64,000 nt of DNA, taken from Chitinophaga rhizosphaerae. Lineage in GTDB: Bacteria > Bacteroidota > Bacteroidia > Chitinophagales > Chitinophagaceae. Both the position numbers and the translations under genes were made by a program. The stretch covers positions 1 to 64,000 of the forward strand of contig NZ_RXLO01000009.1 in the NCBI RefSeq assembly GCF_003958645.1, given 5' to 3'. Position 1 is the stretch's first letter. Every line of letters starts with the position of its first letter. Under the pieces are notes generated by a model. That model saw nothing but the letters and a program-made list of their open reading frames with translations, made no database searches and was not told the DNA's origin. Shown here piece by piece: positions 17,230 through 24,722 of this stretch.

Positions 17230-17562
17230 CAAGGCGGTTGGGTAAACGTGTACGTCTACCAGTTTCCAAGACCCAGACGAACGGCAACCAGGCCGCCGGT
17301 AGAATGAAGATATGCAGGCATGCGAACGTCCGCATGCGTACTCAAACTTTCCAGGCAAGCCGCCTGGCGCGCGAACCAGGCGGCCGAGCGGCCGGATGCC
17401 TCACCGGCGTCCGGCCCACATTCCGCACCCGGGTTGGCCGGACTGCAGCCGGCGATCAGGCTGCGGAATGTCTACCGAAAAAATATTGACGCGCTGCCTG
17501 ACGGCCGAAAGCCGGAAGGACCGCCAAAGCATGGAGCCGCCTTTTCAGGGCGGCTCTTTTTT
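17230..17562 (+). ncRNA. Candidate structured non-coding RNA, unknown class
   Basis: No convincing gene covers this GC-rich stretch, but it holds a row of stems: GGCGGTTG region pairing with CAAC/GCCGCC (17233-17297), GCATGCG/CGCATGC (17318-17324 with 17331-17337), CCAGGC/GCCTGG (17351-17356 with 17362-17367), GGCCGGATGCC/GGCGTCCGGCC (17390-17400 with 17406-17416, one G-U) and CATTCCGCA/TGCGGAATG (17419-17427 with 17462-17470) enclosing GCCGG/CCGGC. It ends in a strong terminator. I looked for RNase P, tmRNA, SRP and cobalamin riboswitch core motifs and found none. It could instead be the long 3' end of the gene before it. Confidence 0.4.
17534..17562 (+). terminator. Rho-independent terminator of the structured stretch
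   Basis: GAGCCGCC (17534-17541) pairs with GGCGGCTC (17549-17556), followed by TTTTTTC. It is over 350 bases after the nearest plus-strand stop, which is why a separate transcript is suspected. Confidence 0.85.
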
Positions 17563-17640
17563 CATTCCATACCATTGAAAATCAATCCCCCATCCCTCCC
17601 ACCCCGCATTTCACCCCATCCAGTCCAAAAAATATTTTAA

Positions 17641-17660
17641 AAGTAAGCGAACGCTCACTT
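17641..17660 (+). promoter_or_regulatory. Palindromic TetR operator
   Basis: AAGTAAGCG-AA-CGCTCACTT: 9-base arms with a single mismatch, just before the -7 element and 14 bases before the tetR ATG. Size, symmetry and position fit autoregulation by the TetR protein. Confidence 0.75.
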
Positions 17661-17667
17661 ATCTTTG
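17660..17667 (+). promoter_or_regulatory. -7 promoter element of the tetR-MFS unit
   Basis: TATCTTTG fits TAnnTTTG exactly and abuts the operator; the ATG at 17675 is 7 bases downstream, so the leader is nearly absent. Confidence 0.65.
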
Positions 17668-17674
17668 TGGCATC

Positions 17675-18268
17675 ATGCGACCCAGGGACGAAAACAAAAT
17701 ATGCGAGATTCACAAACGGGCGATCGAGATGATCGTCCGCGAAGGGCTGGACGGGTTTGGGGTGAACAAGCTCGCCCGTGCGGCCGGTGTTTCGCCCGCC
17801 ACGATCTACATTTATTTCAAGGACCGGGAAGACCTCATCCTGCAAGTCACTTACCGCGTGGCGGATACCATGCTGGCGGAAAGCCTCCAGGATTTCGATC
17901 CCGACATGCATTTCGAAGAAGGGCTTCGCAAGCAGTGGCAGAACCGCGCCAACCACTTCATGAAGCACCAGCTGGATGTGGAATTCCTGGAAAAGATGCG
18001 GTATTCGCACCTGTACAACAAGGTTTCGGGCAAGATTTATACGGCGTTCAAGGATGTGATGGGAAGATTCGTGCACAACGCGATAGAGCGGAAAGAGTTG
18101 ATAGCGCTGCCCTTCGAAGTGTATTGGTCGGTAGCGTTCGCGCCGCTGTACCAGCTGATCAAGTTCCATACGCAGGAGAAAACGTTCGGCCACAAACCGT
18201 TCGAGCTCACGCCGGAAGCCATGGAACAAACGCTCCAGTTAGTGCTCAAAGCCCTGAAACCCGCATGA
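17675..18268 (+). CDS. TetR-family repressor
   Basis: 197 residues. The N-terminal helix-turn-helix is visible at residues 12-55: IVREGLDGFGVNKLARAAGVSPATIYIYFKDREDLILQV, with the TetR YxYFxxKE-like turn. The C-terminal ligand domain (HFEEGLRKQWQNRANHFMKHQ onward) resembles AcrR-like regulators of efflux. It starts 14 bases after a palindromic operator and is followed by a small protein and an MFS transporter, so it most likely represses itself and the transporter until an inducer binds. Confidence 0.92.
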   Translation: MRPRDENKICEIHKRAIEMIVREGLDGFGVNKLARAAGVSPATIYIYFKDREDLILQVTYRVADTMLAESLQDFDPDMHFEEGLRKQWQNRANHFMKHQLDVEFLEKMRYSHLYNKVSGKIYTAFKDVMGRFVHNAIERKELIALPFEVYWSVAFAPLYQLIKFHTQEKTFGHKPFELTPEAMEQTLQLVLKALKPA

Positions 18269-18304
18269 CGCGTAACCTATCCAATCACCATTAAACCTGA
18301 CGCC

Positions 18305-18550
18305 ATGAACCCAGCTTATGCAACGGCATCCGGAATGGAAGTGCTCGTATTCCGGACCAACCTGCGATTCAAAAAAGACCTCCGGCAGGTGGCCCCTGTC
18401 CTCAACGAGGCGCCCGGCCTCCACAAATGGACCGTTGACCGGGAAGACACAGACAAGGTGCTCCGCATCGAAACCCGCAACCCCGACCCCACGCCCATTA
18501 TCCGGCTGGTGGAAGCCTGCGGTTATTTATGCGAGGAATTGCCCGATTAA
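18305..18550 (+). CDS. Small ferredoxin-like-fold protein, unknown
   Basis: 81 residues from ATG 18305. The pattern MEVLVFRTNLRFKKDLRQVAPVLNEAPGLHKWTVDREDTDKVLRIETRN and TPIIRLVEACGYLCEELP suggests beta-alpha-beta-beta-alpha-beta, as in heavy-metal-associated domains, but the CxxC metal motif is absent. It lies between tetR and the MFS gene with gaps of about 36 and 42 bases, so it belongs to the same unit. It may bind a small molecule or a partner; function unknown. Confidence 0.75.
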   Translation: MNPAYATASGMEVLVFRTNLRFKKDLRQVAPVLNEAPGLHKWTVDREDTDKVLRIETRNPDPTPIIRLVEACGYLCEELPD

Positions 18551-18592
18551 CCATTTGCAATAACAGTCACACACTACGTTTCAAAGCCTCCA

Positions 18593-19852
18593 ATGACAAC
18601 AAACGCTCCCAAAGAACGCGTGTTTACACGCTACCAGGTGCTCATGATCGTACTATTATCGCTCATGCAGTTTACCGTGGTGCTCGATTTCATGGTCATG
18701 AACCCCCTGGGCGAAATCCTTTTGCACGATTTCTCCGCCAAACAGTTCGGCATGGTTGTGGCCGCATATCCTTTCAGCGCCTGCATTTCCGCCATCGCGA
18801 CGGCAGGCTTCGCCGACAAGTTCGACCGTAAGAAGATCCTCATGATATTTTACACCGGTTTCATCATCGGTACTTATTGCTGCGCCCTGGCCAACGATTA
18901 TCCTTCGCTGCTCGTGGCGCGCATCGTGACGGGGCTTTTCGGAGGTGTGATCAGCTCCATCGGGCTCGCCATCATCGTAGACCTCTTCCGCCCCGAAACG
19001 CGTGGCCGGGTGATGGGCTACACCCAGATGGCATTTGCCCTCAGCCAGATCCTCGGCATCCCCATCGGCTGGGAACTGGCCATCCGTTTCAACTGGCATT
19101 TCCCATTCTGGATGATCGCCGTGTTCGGCACCATGCTCGGCCTGATGCTGGGTTATTTTATGAAGCCGATCACCGGCCACCTCGGCAAAGGCACCGAAAA
19201 GAACGCATTCAAACACCTCGCGCACACGGTGCAGAACCCGCGCTACCGGCTGGCTTTCTTCACCACCGTGCTCATCGCGACAGGCGGTTATATGCTCATG
19301 CCCTTCGGCAACGCGTTCTCCCAACACAACATGGGCATTTCCAAACACGACATCACGCTGCTGTTCATGGCTTCCGGGCTGGCGAACCTGCTGGTATCGC
19401 CCATCATCGGGAAACTGTCCGACAAAGTGGGCCGCGCCAATATCTTCTACGCCGCCAGTTCGCTGACGCTCGTGATGGTACTGATTTATACGAACCGAGG
19501 GCTGACGCCGTTCTACCTCGCATTGATCATCAACGTGTTGATGATGGTATCCGTTTTCGCAAGGATCATTCCCATGCAGGCGACCATGACATCGCTGCCC
19601 ACGTTGCAGGACCGCGGCTCGTTTATGAGCGTGAACGCAGCCATACAGCAGCTTTCCGGCGGTATTGCCGCAGTGGCGGCCAGCCGCATCGTGCACTCCA
19701 CGGAAACGGGGTACCTGGAACATTATCCTGTATTGGGTTACGTGATTTCGGTGGCGCTCCTGATCACGATGGTCATGATGCACTTCCTCAACCGCCAGGT
19801 AACCACCGAAGCCGCCATGAAACAGGCTGCCCCGGTTGCCGCAGTATCCTGA
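18593..19852 (+). CDS. MFS transporter (drug efflux type)
   Basis: 419 residues with twelve predicted membrane segments. The loop 2-3 MFS motif is seen as GFADKFDRKKIL, and loop 8-9 repeats it as GKLSDKVGRANI. The N-half FTVVLDFMVMNPLGEILLHDF (segment 1 with the D-x-x-x-M-N-P pattern) and RIVTGLFGGVISSIGLAII are typical of DHA1-like proton antiporters. With tetR and the small protein upstream it forms an inducible efflux unit. Substrate unknown. Confidence 0.92.
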   Translation: MTTNAPKERVFTRYQVLMIVLLSLMQFTVVLDFMVMNPLGEILLHDFSAKQFGMVVAAYPFSACISAIATAGFADKFDRKKILMIFYTGFIIGTYCCALANDYPSLLVARIVTGLFGGVISSIGLAIIVDLFRPETRGRVMGYTQMAFALSQILGIPIGWELAIRFNWHFPFWMIAVFGTMLGLMLGYFMKPITGHLGKGTEKNAFKHLAHTVQNPRYRLAFFTTVLIATGGYMLMPFGNAFSQHNMGISKHDITLLFMASGLANLLVSPIIGKLSDKVGRANIFYAASSLTLVMVLIYTNRGLTPFYLALIINVLMMVSVFARIIPMQATMTSLPTLQDRGSFMSVNAAIQQLSGGIAAVAASRIVHSTETGYLEHYPVLGYVISVALLITMVMMHFLNRQVTTEAAMKQAAPVAAVS

Positions 19853-19869
19853 TCCATATCGCCTGCCAT

Positions 19870-19906
19870 AAAAGAAGGGCACTTCAGCCTGAAGTGCCCT
19901 TCTTTT
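19870..19906. terminator. Bidirectional terminator between MFS and VOC genes
   Basis: A 17-bp perfect stem (19870-19886 with 19890-19906, core GAAGGGCACTTCA) with a 3-base loop and A/T flanks on both sides. It overlaps the stop codon of the VOC gene on the minus strand. Confidence 0.9.
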
Positions 19907-20285
19907 ATGATTTCACCTGGAATAAGGGATTGTAGATCAACCCGATGATATTCCCCCAGGGATCGGTTACCGTGGCTACTTCGATGGGGCCGCCCACGTT
20001 CTGCGGTCCGGTATGCGAAGTGGCACCGAGCGAAAGGAGGAAATCATACGCTTCGCGGACGTTTTCCACTCCCCAATAAGTTTCCACGCCGCCGGTCCCG
20101 GGATGTTTTTCCCCGGGCGCCAGCGGATGAACGCCCAGTTCGTAGCCGCCGATCTCGAAACCTACGTAAAAAGGCTCGTCGAAATAGGGATCGGTCTGAA
20201 ATGCCTTCCGATACCATTCTTTGCCCGCCGCAACGTCGGGCACGCGATAAATGACGGTCCGCAGACCGGCGAATCTTTTTTGCAT
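19905..20285 (-). CDS. Glyoxalase/bleomycin-resistance-like VOC protein
   Basis: 126 residues: one VOC module pair. The start AGLRTVIYRVPDVAAGKEWYRKAF and YVGFEIGGYELGVHP, then VETYWGVENVREAYDFLLSLGA and the C-terminal VATVTDPWGNIIGLIYNP are the two beta-alpha-beta-beta-beta repeats. The final DPWGN(x)IGL turn is the typical metal-site end. Such proteins act as dimers on small molecules; substrate unknown. Its stop lies inside the bidirectional terminator. Confidence 0.9.
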   Translation of the reverse strand: MQKRFAGLRTVIYRVPDVAAGKEWYRKAFQTDPYFDEPFYVGFEIGGYELGVHPLAPGEKHPGTGGVETYWGVENVREAYDFLLSLGATSHTGPQNVGGPIEVATVTDPWGNIIGLIYNPLFQVKS

Positions 20286-20411
20286 GTATTCCGGTTTGAT
20301 CCAATATTACAATACTTTCCCGTTCCCGCCTTTGGGAAAAAATTAACAATTCAGCTCAAACCCTCATCCCGCTTCACTTTCCCCCGCATTCCGAAAATTT
20401 TTTCCACATGG

Positions 20412-20445
20412 TTTGATGGGCGTATCGATTGGCGCCGTAATTTTG
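20412..20445 (+). promoter_or_regulatory. Promoter of the TetR-ABC1 kinase operon
   Basis: TTTG (20412-20415), a 22-base spacer and TAATTTTG (20438-20445). The spacer is slightly long for the consensus. The ATG is 54 bases further. Confidence 0.5.
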
Positions 20446-20498
20446 CTTCATAACCCGTTCCTCCCCCTTCGATTCATTTTCTTAAACCGAAAAAGATT

Positions 20499-21125
20499 AT
20501 GGAAAAACAATCCATTCGCGATGCGTACAAGCGTTACTGGCTTGAAAATGGCCAGGCGCCTGTTTCCGTGTTCGCACTCTGCAAAATCCTCGATGTGCCG
20601 GAGGCGGAATTCTACCAGTTTTACAGCAATTTCGAAGCCCTGGAGGCCGATGTCTGGCTGGATTATTTCCAGCGCACCCTCGACCAGCTGAAGGGCGACG
20701 AAACCTACCAGCAGTATTCTTCCCGGGAAAAGCTCCTCGCCTTCTACTTCCTTTGGGTGCAACGCCTGAAGGACGACAGGAGCTACATTCTCCAGCAATA
20801 CCGCCGTTCGCAGCTGCCGCTCAGCCAGCTGGGCCAGTTGTCGGAGTTCAAGAAGGCATTTTACGAATATGCTTCCGGCCTCGTGAAAGAAGGCTATCTC
20901 ACCGCCGAGATCAAGGAAAGAAAGTACATTTCCGACCAATATGTGCACGGATTCTGGGTGCAGGCCCTGTTCGTCCTCAAATACTGGATCGGCGACAGGA
21001 GCGAGCAATTCGAACTGACGGACGCGGCCATCGAAAAAGCCGTGAACCTGAGCTTCGAGCTCATCCACAGCAATACGATCGACAGCCTGATCGATTTCGG
21101 TAAATTCATGTTCACCCGGAAATAG
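20499..21125 (+). CDS. TetR-like regulator paired with ABC1 kinase
   Basis: 208 residues. The N-terminus IRDAYKRYWLENGQAPVSVFALCKILDVPEAEFYQFYSNFEALEADVW has the TetR helix-turn-helix spacing, ending in the YxxFxxxE turn, followed by a helical ligand domain (LDQLKGDETYQQYSSREKLLAFYFLWVQRL). In Bacteroidota this protein is regularly seen just before an AarF/UbiB-like kinase, as here (gap 8 bases). Whether it controls the kinase or lipid genes is not known to me. Confidence 0.85.
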   Translation: MEKQSIRDAYKRYWLENGQAPVSVFALCKILDVPEAEFYQFYSNFEALEADVWLDYFQRTLDQLKGDETYQQYSSREKLLAFYFLWVQRLKDDRSYILQQYRRSQLPLSQLGQLSEFKKAFYEYASGLVKEGYLTAEIKERKYISDQYVHGFWVQALFVLKYWIGDRSEQFELTDAAIEKAVNLSFELIHSNTIDSLIDFGKFMFTRK

Positions 21126-21133
21126 CGACCGCC

Positions 21134-22474
21134 ATGAAAGAACAACAACACCTCCCCACCGGCAAAGTGGAGCGGGCCGGCCGCTTCGTGAGCACCGGGC
21201 TGAAAGTGGGCACCAACTATATTAAACATTACACCCGCAAGCTCATGGACCCCTCGGTGTCTAAAGAGCAGCTCCATCACGAAAATGCGGAAGATATCTA
21301 CGATACGCTCAGCCATTTGAAAGGCAGCGCCCTGAAAGTGGCGCAGATGCTCAGTATGGACCGCGGCATGCTCCCAAAGGCTTATTCAGACAAGTTCGCC
21401 ATGAGCCAATACAGCGCACCGCCGCTCTCCGGGCCGCTCGTGGTAAACACATTCATTAAAACCCTCGGCCAGCCGCCCTCCCAGCTGTTCGACAGGTTCG
21501 ACCTGAAAGCGTCCAACGCCGCTTCCATCGGCCAGGTCCACAAAGCGGAGAAAAACGGAAAGCCCCTGGCCGTGAAAATTCAATATCCTGGCGTGGCCAG
21601 CAGCGTAAAATCCGACCTCCGCATCGTGAAACCCTTCGCCGTAAGGATCGTGGGCATGAACGAAGTGGATATGGACAAGTATTTCGAAGAGATCGAATCC
21701 AAACTCCTCGAAGAAACCGATTACCAGCTGGAACTCCGCCGCTCGCGGGAGCTCAGCGCCCGGTGCGCCCATATTCCCAACCTCGTGTTCCCGGAATATT
21801 ACCCGGAATGGTCGTCTGACAGGATCATTACCATGGACTGGCTCCACGGCAAGCACCTGAAAGAATTCCTCGCCACCGATCCCTCACAGGAAGTCCGCAA
21901 TAAAATCGGACAGGCGCTGTGGGACTTCTACCAGTTCCAGGTGCATCACCTCCGCACCGTTCACGCCGATCCTCACCCCGGCAACTTCCTGCTGCGCGAA
22001 GACGGCACCGTCGGTATTTTCGATTTCGGCTGCGTGAAGGAAATCCCCGAAGACTTTTACGTCAATTATTTCCACCTTACGGATAAAGACATCCTGGCCG
22101 ACGAAGCCCGCCGCCGCGAGATTTACACCCAGCTCGAAATGATCCATCCCAGCGACACGGAAAAAGACATCGTTTTCTTCTCCGGCCTGTTCCAGGAAAT
22201 GATCCGCATGCTCACGCTTCCCTTTACCGTAGCGCATTTCGACTTCGGAGACGAAGCTTATTTCAACGAAATCTACGCCTACATGGATTATCTCTACAAC
22301 CTGAAGGAAGTCCGTGAATCGAAAGTAGCGCGCGGCAGCCGCCATTCGCTTTACATCAACCGTACCTACTTCGGTTTATATTCCCTTCTCAGCGATCTCA
22401 AAGCGCAGGTCAACACCAGCCGTGAAAGGATCGACGAGCTCGGGAAACAGGAATGGGATTCCGATCTCCGGTAA
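21134..22474 (+). CDS. ABC1/ADCK (AarF/UbiB-like) atypical kinase
   Basis: 446 residues. Family marks: LKGSALKVAQMLSMD (the KxGQ-type inhibitory motif, here K-V-A-Q), AASIGQVHKAEKNGKPLAVKIQYPGV (ATP-binding lysine), LLEETDYQLELRR, HADPHPGNFLLREDG (catalytic loop) and IFDFGCVKEI (metal-binding DFG). In other bacteria such proteins support ubiquinone synthesis or lipid transport. Bacteroidota make menaquinone, so the real role here is open. Co-transcribed with the TetR-like gene; terminator at 22524. Confidence 0.93.
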   Translation: MKEQQHLPTGKVERAGRFVSTGLKVGTNYIKHYTRKLMDPSVSKEQLHHENAEDIYDTLSHLKGSALKVAQMLSMDRGMLPKAYSDKFAMSQYSAPPLSGPLVVNTFIKTLGQPPSQLFDRFDLKASNAASIGQVHKAEKNGKPLAVKIQYPGVASSVKSDLRIVKPFAVRIVGMNEVDMDKYFEEIESKLLEETDYQLELRRSRELSARCAHIPNLVFPEYYPEWSSDRIITMDWLHGKHLKEFLATDPSQEVRNKIGQALWDFYQFQVHHLRTVHADPHPGNFLLREDGTVGIFDFGCVKEIPEDFYVNYFHLTDKDILADEARRREIYTQLEMIHPSDTEKDIVFFSGLFQEMIRMLTLPFTVAHFDFGDEAYFNEIYAYMDYLYNLKEVRESKVARGSRHSLYINRTYFGLYSLLSDLKAQVNTSRERIDELGKQEWDSDLR

Positions 22475-22523
22475 CGATACATGATTGGATGAATAGTCCT
22501 GAAAAATTTGACTCGTTTATGAT

Positions 22524-22555
22524 TCCCGGTCTGCCTCTATGGACCGGGATTTTTT
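22524..22555 (+). terminator. Rho-independent terminator of the ABC1 kinase operon
   Basis: TCCCGGTC (22524-22531) pairs with GACCGGGA (22542-22549); TTTTTTC follows. Confidence 0.85.
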
Positions 22556-23697
22556 CATGAACCAAACGCCTCTCTGACGAGGTGATGTTGCAGCAGCAAT
22601 ACTTTGTTATAGGCAGGACAACGGTAATAATAACTAACAAGATGGTACCCGGAAAACGTCTTCTTCCCGAAATCGGGCAGCAGCGAATTAAACCCCGCTA
22701 CGAAAAACACGAAATCCCCGTCCGTATCCACTTTTGACAGGTCGATCTCCGCCGGCCGTTCACCCAGCCACAGGAGCGATGTGGACAGTATGACGCGATC
22801 CATATCGTCTGCCGTAGCGGCGAGGAGCGCCTTTGCATCGGCCGCGAGCTGCGCGCGGTGCCGCGAAAGTTCCGGAACGGGATACCGCCCGATGAGCCGC
22901 GCAAAATGGTAGATCAGTACCGGGGAACGCGCGTAGTGCGGGGAGATGTAGGCCGGGTGGGTCATGTACTCACGGTTGCGAATGAACGAATCCAGCAATT
23001 GAACGGTGGCACTGTCGAACCGGGAGCCGGCCATCCCGTAATGGTGCATGAAGTATAGTGTATTCGCCAGCACACAGGCATCAAAATCGATGGGCATGCT
23101 TTTGCCGAACCAGGTGGAATACGCCGGGATATGGCGGTATTTTTTGAAGGTGTTCCGGATGCCGTAGCTTACCGTGTTGGCATGTTGCTCCATCAGCGCC
23201 TTGGTGGCGCGCGCGGTGGCAGAATCCGCTTCCATGGCCATTAGCAGGATCGATGTATCGTCGATATCGTCGGGCAGGGAATGCCATTTTTTGAACAGGT
23301 TCAGGAACCCGGAATTCGGGAAAACCATGCAGGGATTGGTCCGCCAGAAATTGTAAGTGCTGCGGCCCGATTTATTACGGAATTTCGGGAACGATGCGCA
23401 GGCGTTTTTTCGGATTTTGCGGCAGGTGGCACTGTCGGCACCGGTGAAATTTTCCTGCAATTCCCCCAGCGTCATGGCGATGAGGCCGGTGAAAAACACG
23501 TTGTTGTCGTGTTTCATTTTGCCGTCTGGCGCGCCGTAGTAGCGGTGGCTGGGGAACATGCCGGCATAGTAGAAGCTGTCGCGGTCACATTGCGCTGCGG
23601 CGATCTCCTGCAGCATGCGCGTGGAAAAAGTATCCTGCTGGGCGCGCGCGCCCATCGATCCGGTCAATATAAAAAATAAGATCAGGCGGAGATTCAT
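22555..23697 (-). CDS. Exported alpha-helical protein with DIDDT motif, unknown
   Basis: ATG 23697 is chosen because it gives a signal peptide (MNLRLILFFILTGSMGARAQ) and overlaps the previous stop as ATGA. 380 residues, helix-rich. Residues 144-148 read DIDDT in the context HSLPDDIDDTSILLMAME, like the DxDD of class II terpene cyclases; a second acidic site is IDFDACVLANTLYF (203-216). Conserved-looking aromatic and Trp residues (NFWRTNPCMVFPNSGF, YSTWFGKSMP) fit an alpha/alpha-barrel. It is last in a three-gene unit with a UbiA prenyltransferase and a class I isoprenoid-synthase-like protein. Periplasmic position argues against ordinary cytosolic cyclisation. The motif could be chance; function unknown. 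Confidence 0.75.
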   Translation of the reverse strand: MNLRLILFFILTGSMGARAQQDTFSTRMLQEIAAAQCDRDSFYYAGMFPSHRYYGAPDGKMKHDNNVFFTGLIAMTLGELQENFTGADSATCRKIRKNACASFPKFRNKSGRSTYNFWRTNPCMVFPNSGFLNLFKKWHSLPDDIDDTSILLMAMEADSATARATKALMEQHANTVSYGIRNTFKKYRHIPAYSTWFGKSMPIDFDACVLANTLYFMHHYGMAGSRFDSATVQLLDSFIRNREYMTHPAYISPHYARSPVLIYHFARLIGRYPVPELSRHRAQLAADAKALLAATADDMDRVILSTSLLWLGERPAEIDLSKVDTDGDFVFFVAGFNSLLPDFGKKTFSGYHLVSYYYRCPAYNKVLLLQHHLVREAFGS

Positions 23698-24722
23698 GCG
23701 GGGAAGGGTTTGGTGGATGAAAACAGGCGCTGTCCATCGCGGCACTGCTGGAAAGTGTAGCGCATGCAATGCCAGATGTTGGCGGGTTTCTCCATATCCA
23801 CGATCAATGTTTTGCGCGGGAGCGTTTTGAGGTCCGGCAGTTGCGGCGCGGCGCCCTGAATGCGGCGAAGCCTGGTAACGGCCATGTCGCTGAAGGAACA
23901 AATCGCCATCATATTGAGGAGGAACGCGCGTTTGCGGGATTCCGGCACCGGCAGTCCGCCGATGATTTCCATCATTTCCCGGACTTGCGCCGACAGGAAT
24001 TCGTGGAACGCGTGTGCGTCGGTCATCTTGTTGGGCAGGGTTTGTACGCCGGCCTGGATATCTTTCCAGATGTCGAACAGATCGTTGGTGAGCTGAATGA
24101 TGCCGCCGATGCGGTACCAGCAGCTACGTTCGGCTTCGGAGGCGTCGTGATCGAGGTAGAAGTGGCAGAGGAGCACCGCATATCCGCCTTTTTCCAGCGT
24201 GATGCGGAGCAGTTCTTCTGCAGACATGGGCTCGGGGCACGATTGCTTCCCCGAATCCACCTGGGCGCGGAAGAGGCCGCGGGCGGCCTGGTCGTAGGAA
24301 GTGCGGTCGCGGACGAAATTGCGCAGGGCCAGGTGGCAATGCAGGAACAATTTTTCCTCGATGCGGCGCGGCTGGAATTTTTCGGGGGCGAATGAAATGG
24401 TGTCGAGATCTTCGGGAGAGAGCTCGTTGCGGTCCACGAAATCGTCGAACGCGCCGCTGCAGATAAAATACTGGATGAGTCGTTCTTTTTCTTCCAGGGT
24501 GGCTTTGCGGCCGCGGAGGGCGGTGAACGCGTCGATGATCATGGGTTGGTAGATGCTGTAGCTGACGATCACCTTGCGGCGGGCTTCTTCGGGCATGCGT
24601 CCGCCGAATCGGGCTTCCAGCCTTTGCATGAGCGCCCCGGCGCGGGGGGCTTCCTTCTTCCTTTCCGACATGATTTCCCACACCCTCGCCCCTACGCTTC
24701 CGCCAAACTGGAATATGTTCAT
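23694..24722 (-). CDS. Class I isoprenoid synthase-like protein
   Basis: 342 residues. Two metal-binding-type motifs stand at the right spacing: DDFVD (93-97, DDxxD) and NDLFDIWKD (213-221), which resembles the NSE/DTE motif of terpene synthases with Asp in place of Ser/Thr and of Glu. The protein is all-helical with no membrane segment. So it probably has the class I terpenoid-synthase fold and uses a prenyl diphosphate. It is not close to FPP or squalene synthases that I know. Its ATG overlaps the UbiA stop (ATGA, 24719-24722) and its stop overlaps the next ATG (23694-23697), so all three are translationally coupled. Confidence 0.8.
   Translation of the reverse strand: MNIFQFGGSVGARVWEIMSERKKEAPRAGALMQRLEARFGGRMPEEARRKVIVSYSIYQPMIIDAFTALRGRKATLEEKERLIQYFICSGAFDDFVDRNELSPEDLDTISFAPEKFQPRRIEEKLFLHCHLALRNFVRDRTSYDQAARGLFRAQVDSGKQSCPEPMSAEELLRITLEKGGYAVLLCHFYLDHDASEAERSCWYRIGGIIQLTNDLFDIWKDIQAGVQTLPNKMTDAHAFHEFLSAQVREMMEIIGGLPVPESRKRAFLLNMMAICSFSDMAVTRLRRIQGAAPQLPDLKTLPRKTLIVDMEKPANIWHCMRYTFQQCRDGQRLFSSTKPFPA

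Noticed and set aside
16774..17307. 177-residue plus-strand frame overlapping the small secreted protein
   Set aside because: Its product is Arg/Pro-rich without a signal or domain; the overlapping frame from 16835 has a hydrophobic start and cysteine pattern.
17230..17562. RNase P RNA, tmRNA, SRP RNA or cobalamin riboswitch
   Set aside because: Their core motifs were searched for by eye and are absent, so no known class is assigned.
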